Positions 58,586 through 64,000 of a DNA stretch of 64,000 nucleotides are shown piece by piece. The translations under genes were made by a program, and so were the position numbers. The notes beneath the pieces were generated by a model. The model saw only the letters and a program-made list of their open reading frames with translations. It made no database searches and had not been told where the DNA came from. The stretch's first letter is position 1. Every line of letters starts with the position of its first letter. The DNA comes from Macrosoma leucophasiata (taxonomy: Eukaryota > Arthropoda > Insecta > Lepidoptera > Hedylidae), in the NCBI GenBank assembly GCA_036365455.1, contig JAWQUS010000008.1, positions 13,375,501 to 13,439,500 on the forward strand, read 5' to 3'.

Positions 58586-58965
58586 TTTTTTTTTTAATAA
58601 TTGTCATGACCATAGATACAGAGTCTTTCAGTCGTATACATATTGAATTTCACATTTCTTTAAATTAATGAATATCCATATGGAAGATGACGATGATTAA
58701 ATGCTTCCATGAGGAATATGATGAGATGATGGGGTGGCTCCAGTAAAGCGATGGGGACTTTACTAGGAGTTTTATGAAGTTTTGGAGGCAATACGAAAAA
58801 TCACTTTTCACTTCATAATATCACTTTCTTACACACGTGAACATTATCGAATGCTTTATGATAAAAATCCCACCATTTTTACACATAAAAACGCGACTAT
58901 ACACAAATTTCGATAATAATATCACGCAGCGACACAGCTCTTTTCCGCGTTCCCGCCAAAACTCC
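58586..58965 (-). mobile_element. SINE-like retroposon R5, copy 3 (full length)
   Basis: An exact 13-bp target duplication TCACATATACCCA lies at 58573-58585 and 58966-58978. Poly-T at the left marks a minus-strand insertion. The 5' end reads in inverse GGCGGGAACGCGGAAAAGAG. No tRNA or 5S head is seen. Confidence 0.88.
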
Positions 58966-59112
58966 TCACATATACCCAAATGTTTCAGGGTTGCCACCCT
59001 TAGTATTTACTTAATTAAGATCGGGTTTTACGTCAGTTTATGACGTAGGTTATCGAAATAGGTAAAAAGAATCAAGAAAAAACCCGTAATAACTATTATA
59101 GAGGGAAAACAA

Positions 59113-59300
59113 ATTACGCCTCAAGGGTGGCAACGCATCTGCATTTTGATCTCCGGTTTTTTTGTCTAAATGTCTATAGACTGCAGTGTGCACTTAACTT
59201 TCATGTGAACTACATTGCTCGTTTGCCACCGCCATCACAAAAAAAACTTTTTACTGGTGGTAGAGTCCCAGTGTAGGGAGTACGGGGCCATACCTAATAC
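59113..59300 (-). mobile_element. Dispersed repeat R2, copy 9 (inverted, rearranged)
   Basis: Head GGTGGCAACGCATCTGCATT to GCTCGTTTGCCACC, followed by a tail piece ACTGGTGGTAGAGTCCCAGT in the wrong order, so two fragments abut. Confidence 0.55.
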
Positions 59301-60744
59301 TTGAGGACTTTTGAATGACATTGAATCTCAAAAACCGATTTATTTGCTAACACGTCTTATATCTTAGTCTATCATATTACAAATTTGTCATTCTACCAGT
59401 CTACGAAGAAGTGTGACGGTTTTCTAGTCTAATGGTAAGATTCACAGACCGCACTACGTTTTTGGAAAGAAGATATTGAAAAATTTGATGTTTATTTTAC
59501 TGTGAATATATATTCAAATTTTCATTTATCAATAATGTTTGTTATATTTTACACTTTATGAACATACTTACCTACTACACTTAAGAAATCTTCAAATAAA
59601 AACATTTTTTTTTGTTCCTGTGTATGTATTTGATATTCAGATTATATTGGATGAAGTTAAAAACGTATGGATGAATATTAGGATAGGTAAATTATAATTG
59701 TTAGAATTCTGGCGTACTGATAGACCGCCCAACTGGAATACTCGTAGATTGATGATAGACTGGTAAATTGGTGGTAAATTGACAGATTTCAGGGAAATCT
59801 GTTGAATCTGTTGAGCTGTTTGGTAATGTGCCGGCGATGTCAATAGGCTCGCCGCCTGTTACATGGCCAAAACGTGACCGGCGAATCGAGGATGTTTGAT
59901 TTTTTTAGCTCTGCCTACCCCTTCGGGGTTTACAGTCGTGATGTTTTTAGGATTTTTGTAATGTTCAACGTAAACTGACGCGTTACAAACAACGTAACTA
60001 AAAACCAAAAACGAGGCAACCTTAATGAATTTGCGTTTTGATGGGCGGCATATCGCAAAACTTCAAAGGCAATAAACTACTGTAGGTACTTATACTGTGA
60101 CTTTACTTTGAGCAAAGTACAACCTCTACGCTTTGAACTGTCAAAACTCATACTGTACTGACAGACAGTTCTAAGCATACCCACTTTGCTCAAAGTAAAG
60201 TTTAGTAAAGTCGTAGTGCGGTCTGTGAATCTCACCCTTAGGGTGACCATATTTTTGCGATAAGTATAAGTAATTGCTGCAATAATTGCGCAATAATTAT
60301 TATTTTGAAGTTCGATCTTTGAGTTGTTGAGTAAGTGTCTACTATAGTAGTCTACTGTATATTTTTTTTTGTTTCCCTTTCTTAAGTACAGGCATAGAAT
60401 TATAACGCTTATGAGTACAGGAGAAAATTTCATGTTTGGTAGTGTCCGTTGAACGTCAATCGACTCACTTTACAGGCAGGGGAATCCGAGTAGTAGGTAC
60501 AAGCAGGTGCACGTGTGCAGTTACATTAAACTAAATACCTACTTAGGCGAGATCAATCCGTAAAGACAGTTTTATTCCAATAAGATAAAGTTTAATTTGT
60601 GACAGAATTTTATGTAAAAATTAATTATGTATGACAAGACAAAATATTTATCCATTAGAAATCGCAACATGTCTGTTTTAAGGTAGGATTCCGCACTCGG
60701 CAGCACGCAACAGTGCTGCTGCTGCTGCCGCAGTTCCACTTTCT
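59301..60744. other. Unannotated interval
   Basis: AT-rich. It includes repeat R9 copy 2 at 59825-59945 (inverse of 32340-32505) and an inverted pair ACTTTACTTTGAGCAAAGT/ACTTTGCTCAAAGTAAAGT at about 60101-60200. No gene seen. Confidence 0.45.
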
Positions 60745-61250
60745 TTATTCAAATTCAAATTCAAAAAATCATTTAATCTCTTGGAAATAATAGAATTAGC
60801 CTGTGATAGGTCAAATTACAAAATATAAAATTAAAGCGAATAACAACTGATACGTTGATTAATATGTCAAAGTAAACAAAAATAAGTTAAACAATAATCC
60901 AAAAAATACTAAATAATAAAAATAGGTATCAACAGAATGTTCCATACTCTCTTTTACAAACGGTAAGATGGGAAATAAAATAAATAGGTAAATCTAAATA
61001 AAAGATTATGGGGAATTCTTTGTCATTCACTGGCAGAGTTCAAAGCCCACAACCTGCTAAACAAAACTCAGTAGGGTCTTTTCAAAATTTGTTCACTTAC
61101 AACTATTTTCACAATATGATACTTATAACTATGTTTTACTATATCTAGTACAATGCACATTAATTTTACAAAATTATTATTTAAAGTCTTCAAAAGTCTT
61201 GTGGAGCTAAACCAGCATTTGTCCAGATATCTCTATCCTTTAGAGTCTAC
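60745..61250 (-). mobile_element. LINE 3' UTR fragment, family as at 2100-2560
   Basis: It shares CTTTGTCATTCAC, GGCAGAGTTC and the general order of words with 2100-2560. It begins with a CAAATT run that acts as the tail. Confidence 0.6.
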
Positions 61251-61674
61251 AACATAAACCAATCAGGTGCTTTTGTCTCGCGCCTAATTGATGAATATTT
61301 TCGCGCCACGTAGGCTGGGTGGAGCCTTGGTGGAAGCAGAGTTCATAGAAAAGCGTGTTTATTTATTGTCAATATAACTCGTCTTACCGCCTTGGTATAC
61401 ATACGTATTAACCTTATTTTCCAGGCAGTAAAAAACGTATCCAGGTAAAATGCTCGGCTCCATTTCACTGCAACTGGGTCAAGCAATGTAGCCGTTCCGA
61501 TGCGATAGTCCTGCGGTTCCCAAGTAATAGAAACTCTGGGGCACTTTCCTCAAGTGTAAAGTTTCACCATTCCTGTATTGATATTTATAGACATTTCTAC
61601 CAGTAAGTACTTAAACCTATTTTGTTTTGTCTGATAGTGGGGTCAAATGCCTTAGGAATCGGCGTGCATGTATG

Positions 61675-61790
61675 AAGAGAATAATGTATGTAGATGAGGC
61701 GCGGGAGGTGTGTCAGGATCGGGATGTCTGGCGCTCCACACTCTCTGCCTACTCCGTTAGGGACCTGGCGTGAAGATACATACATGAGTA
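61675..61790. repeat. Dispersed repeat, inverse of 2766 region
   Basis: CTCCGTTAGGGACCTGGCGT and neighbouring words match 2766-2840 in inverse. Confidence 0.5.
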
Positions 61791-62780
61791 AGCCTATTAC
61801 ATATTGCACTTACGCAATAGATTAGCTTTTCTAGGAAAATCGTAATTTTTTGTCCGTAGGTCCCATGGCGGATGACGGCAGCATGGCGAATACATGTGTG
61901 CTAGAGCGTGCCCGCGACCTCGCCACTGAAGGCGGACAAGTCGGAACAGCCAGGGGTTTTTTGTGGGTAGATGGACGTCTTTCTTTCTCCGGAGTCCCAC
62001 ATAAACCACCCCTCTCCCCAATGGTGGGTTTTACTAAACGTATTCTACGCTGGATTAAAAAAAAAACTTATTGTAACAAGTCGACATGGCTAATAGCTTT
62101 CATGGCAAGTACCTACTATAACTACGTTGATTTGTACAAAATAAAAAGTAAGTACCTGTAGCTCGTGGGGTAATATTGTAATATTAATTAGGTACCTATA
62201 ATAAAACCTATTTTACTATATTAGCATAGCAAATCACGTCGTTAATCTGCAAAGATAAGACGATCAAACAAATTTCAGTCTAGAAAGTGTCTCATGAATC
62301 CAAAAACAGTATGAACATACCTAGAAATCGAAAATAAGCATTTAATAGTAGGCTAATAACTAATTAATCAATGAAATTGGCTTTATATTATGGTGTACAC
62401 ATGCCGCAGGGATTCCCCGACAGTGATGCGGTTAATCAAGCAAGTGATATTCGTGCGGTGATCCACAGTGTGGGGAAGCCGCCATGACAATTATGTGCCT
62501 ATGTAGGTACTGTTTACAAATACCAACACCTCCTATATTGACGTAGGTGTTTGATGATGCGTTTGTTTGACTTCAGTCATATTTGATTACGCTGCTTCTT
62601 GACTACGAATTACTCAAGCGTTAATTTCACGGGCAGAGGCGAACGGCAGCGCGCTTGGCCAAGTTCGCACGCAGTAGGTCCCTACGTAAACTTACAATAA
62701 ATAGGTATATAATATTGTTTTACACCGTCATAACAAAAAAATCTTGTTAACGGTTAATAATTAGTTAATTAATATAAAAA
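61791..62780. other. Unannotated interval
   Basis: The GC-richer part 61855-62030 has open frames on both strands but no domain that I recognise; the rest is AT-rich. It may be a decayed retroelement. Confidence 0.4.
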
Positions 62781-62784
62781 TGTA

Positions 62785-62965
62785 TACAGGGTGTCGCAAA
62801 AATTAATGATAAACCGAAAACGGGTGATAGGCCAAGTCGTGACAGTTATCAGAAAATGTGAAAAAAATATACAACGTGTAACAGGATTGAATGTACAACC
62901 CGAAACTAGATTGTTCAGAATCGATAACCGAATCGATTTCAGGCATTTTTGATATAGGTAACATT
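62785..62965. repeat. Dispersed repeat starting TACAGGGTGTCGC
   Basis: Starts TACAGGGTGTCGCAAAAATT and runs on with GTGATAGGCCAAGTCGTGAC; the tip looks like a DNA-transposon end. No second end is identified. Confidence 0.4.
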
Positions 62966-62994
62966 TTGTCCCAAAATTAATTACAATTAAGGAA

Positions 62995-63023
62995 ATTATG
63001 GTCACCCATTTGGTGACCATAAT
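62995..63023. repeat. Perfect 12/5/12 hairpin
   Basis: ATTATGGTCACC and its exact inverse are separated by CATTT. Confidence 0.9.
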
Positions 63024-63489
63024 CAATACAAACGAAAATGAGACTAACGTCTATACAAAATAAAATTCTAGTCTCAACAAGTTTATTAGAACTCGTTGAG
63101 ACGTCCATTTTATTAATAATAATAATTTAAGAAATAAAATAGTGATAATTAATCTTATTACTAGCGAGTGTTAAATAGGGGTGCGGCGCAGGTTACGCTA
63201 CATCACATTGCGACAGTGCGCGTATGTTGTGGAGGTTTGTTTTTTATGTGCGGTCGTAAGTAGTAGGGTACTAAATAGGGTAAGTTTGTATAGGGTGTGC
63301 ATACTGTTCGTACAAATGAGGACACCTTGTTTCTTAATTAAAAAATATTAAATACCTAAACATGTAATTTCAGTTCATGTAATATGATTATAACTCGATT
63401 TTCTAATCGAGGTGTTTAAGGGTGTGATATATATTTGGCATGTATTTTTAAAATTATTAGGATTTTAAAAAATATCGGAACTACCAACA

Positions 63490-64000
63490 TTTTTTTTTAT
63501 GTTAAACGATTGGCAGACGTGCCACCTGATGGAAAGTAGTCACCGTAGCCTATGAACATTTGCAATACCAGGGGCGTCGCCAACGCGCTGCCAGCCCTGA
63601 AGGACTCTTTTGACGCCATTTTTGAAGAACCCCATATTGTAGCACCGAGGGTATACCTCAGAGGGAAACTCATTCCACAACTTACGTTCTGGGCAAAAAC
63701 GAACGTGAGAACCGCACCGTTGAACATTGCCAGGTGTCCAGTCGGTGAGGGTGGAACTTCTCTCTTCGGCGGGTAGTACGGTGTAGGAAAAGAGACGGTG
63801 GCACCATGTCGAACAGTTCAACAGAGCACTCGCCATTGTAGAGACGGTATAAAACGCAAAGACTCCCAATGTCTCGGCGCAGGCTCAGATGTTCGAGCCT
63901 GTCAGTAAGTCCTGGGTCGTTAACAATACGAATGGCGAGTCTTTGTAGGGAGTCAAGTGGACCAAGTTGGCATTTGGGGGCTCCCGGCCACAAATGAGAG
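63490..64000 (-). pseudogene. LINE reverse transcriptase C-terminus, cut by window edge
   Basis: Read on the minus strand from the right edge are WPGAPKCQLGPLDSLQRLAI, GECSVELFDMVPPSLFLHRT, RREKFHPHRLDTWQCSTVRF and, after a frameshift at about 63690, KLWNEFPSEVYPRCYNMGFF. This is the conserved ORF2 end of a jockey-type LINE widespread in Lepidoptera. The 3' UTR and A-tail end near 63490. The rest lies beyond the window. Confidence 0.82.

Noticed and set aside
61850..62161. 103-residue plus frame and overlapping minus frame as a gene
   Set aside because: No start context, domain, splice partner or codon pattern supports either; probably repeat-derived.
63552..63776. Plus-strand 74-residue frame as a protein
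   Set aside because: It is the antisense shadow of a LINE ORF2 end on the minus strand.

Overview
The window looks like nuclear DNA of a moth or butterfly. It is AT-rich and intron-bearing, with GT-AG splice sites. It is packed with repeat types typical of Lepidoptera: mariner elements, jockey/CR1-like and RTE-like LINE fragments, SINEs and foldback MITEs. There are no operons, ribosome-binding sites, CRISPR arrays or phage genes. The species cannot be named from the sequence alone.

Two host protein-coding genes can be supported. On the + strand, 3757-5550 is one uninterrupted 597-codon frame for quiescin sulfhydryl oxidase (QSOX), with a signal peptide, thioredoxin CGHC site, Erv/ALR FAD domain and C-terminal membrane anchor. 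On the - strand, nine exons spread over 35.6-56.7 kb join in frame into flotillin-1 (421 codons plus a possible short tail). No exon of Flo1 is longer than 219 nt; introns 1, 4 and 8 are 4.6-5.7 kb and hold most of the transposon insertions in the right half. The two genes show no functional link. One tRNA-like Pol III unit lies at 22367-22441.

Layout: 0-3.6 kb, a Mutator-like MITE and LINE 3' fragments; 3.7-5.9 kb, QSOX; 6-14.8 kb, SINE and MITE copies, mostly unique AT-rich DNA, and a perfect 62-bp hairpin at 12.7 kb; 14.8-19.6 kb, a MITE broken by a LINE, then two dead mariners; 20-26 kb, MITEs, SINEs, the tRNA-like unit and a truncated mariner; 26-35 kb, mostly unique DNA with a foldback/SINE family in four copies; 35.1-56.7 kb, flotillin-1 with its intronic elements (a LINE pair at 36.1-41.0 kb, a palindromic mariner derivative at 44.7 kb, a nearly intact mariner at 53.9 kb, a 5S-rRNA-like SINE at 55.7 kb); 57-64 kb, SINEs, LINE 3' ends and unique DNA.

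I found no convincing new gene system. The most unusual signal is a set of perfect or near-perfect inverted duplications with 1-5 nt loops (709-751, 12714-12842, 20416-20496, 62995-63023, 31598-31636), together with foldback elements built from two copies of one transposon end. These suggest recent snap-back copying or hairpin-RNA loci. An assembly artefact must be excluded first.
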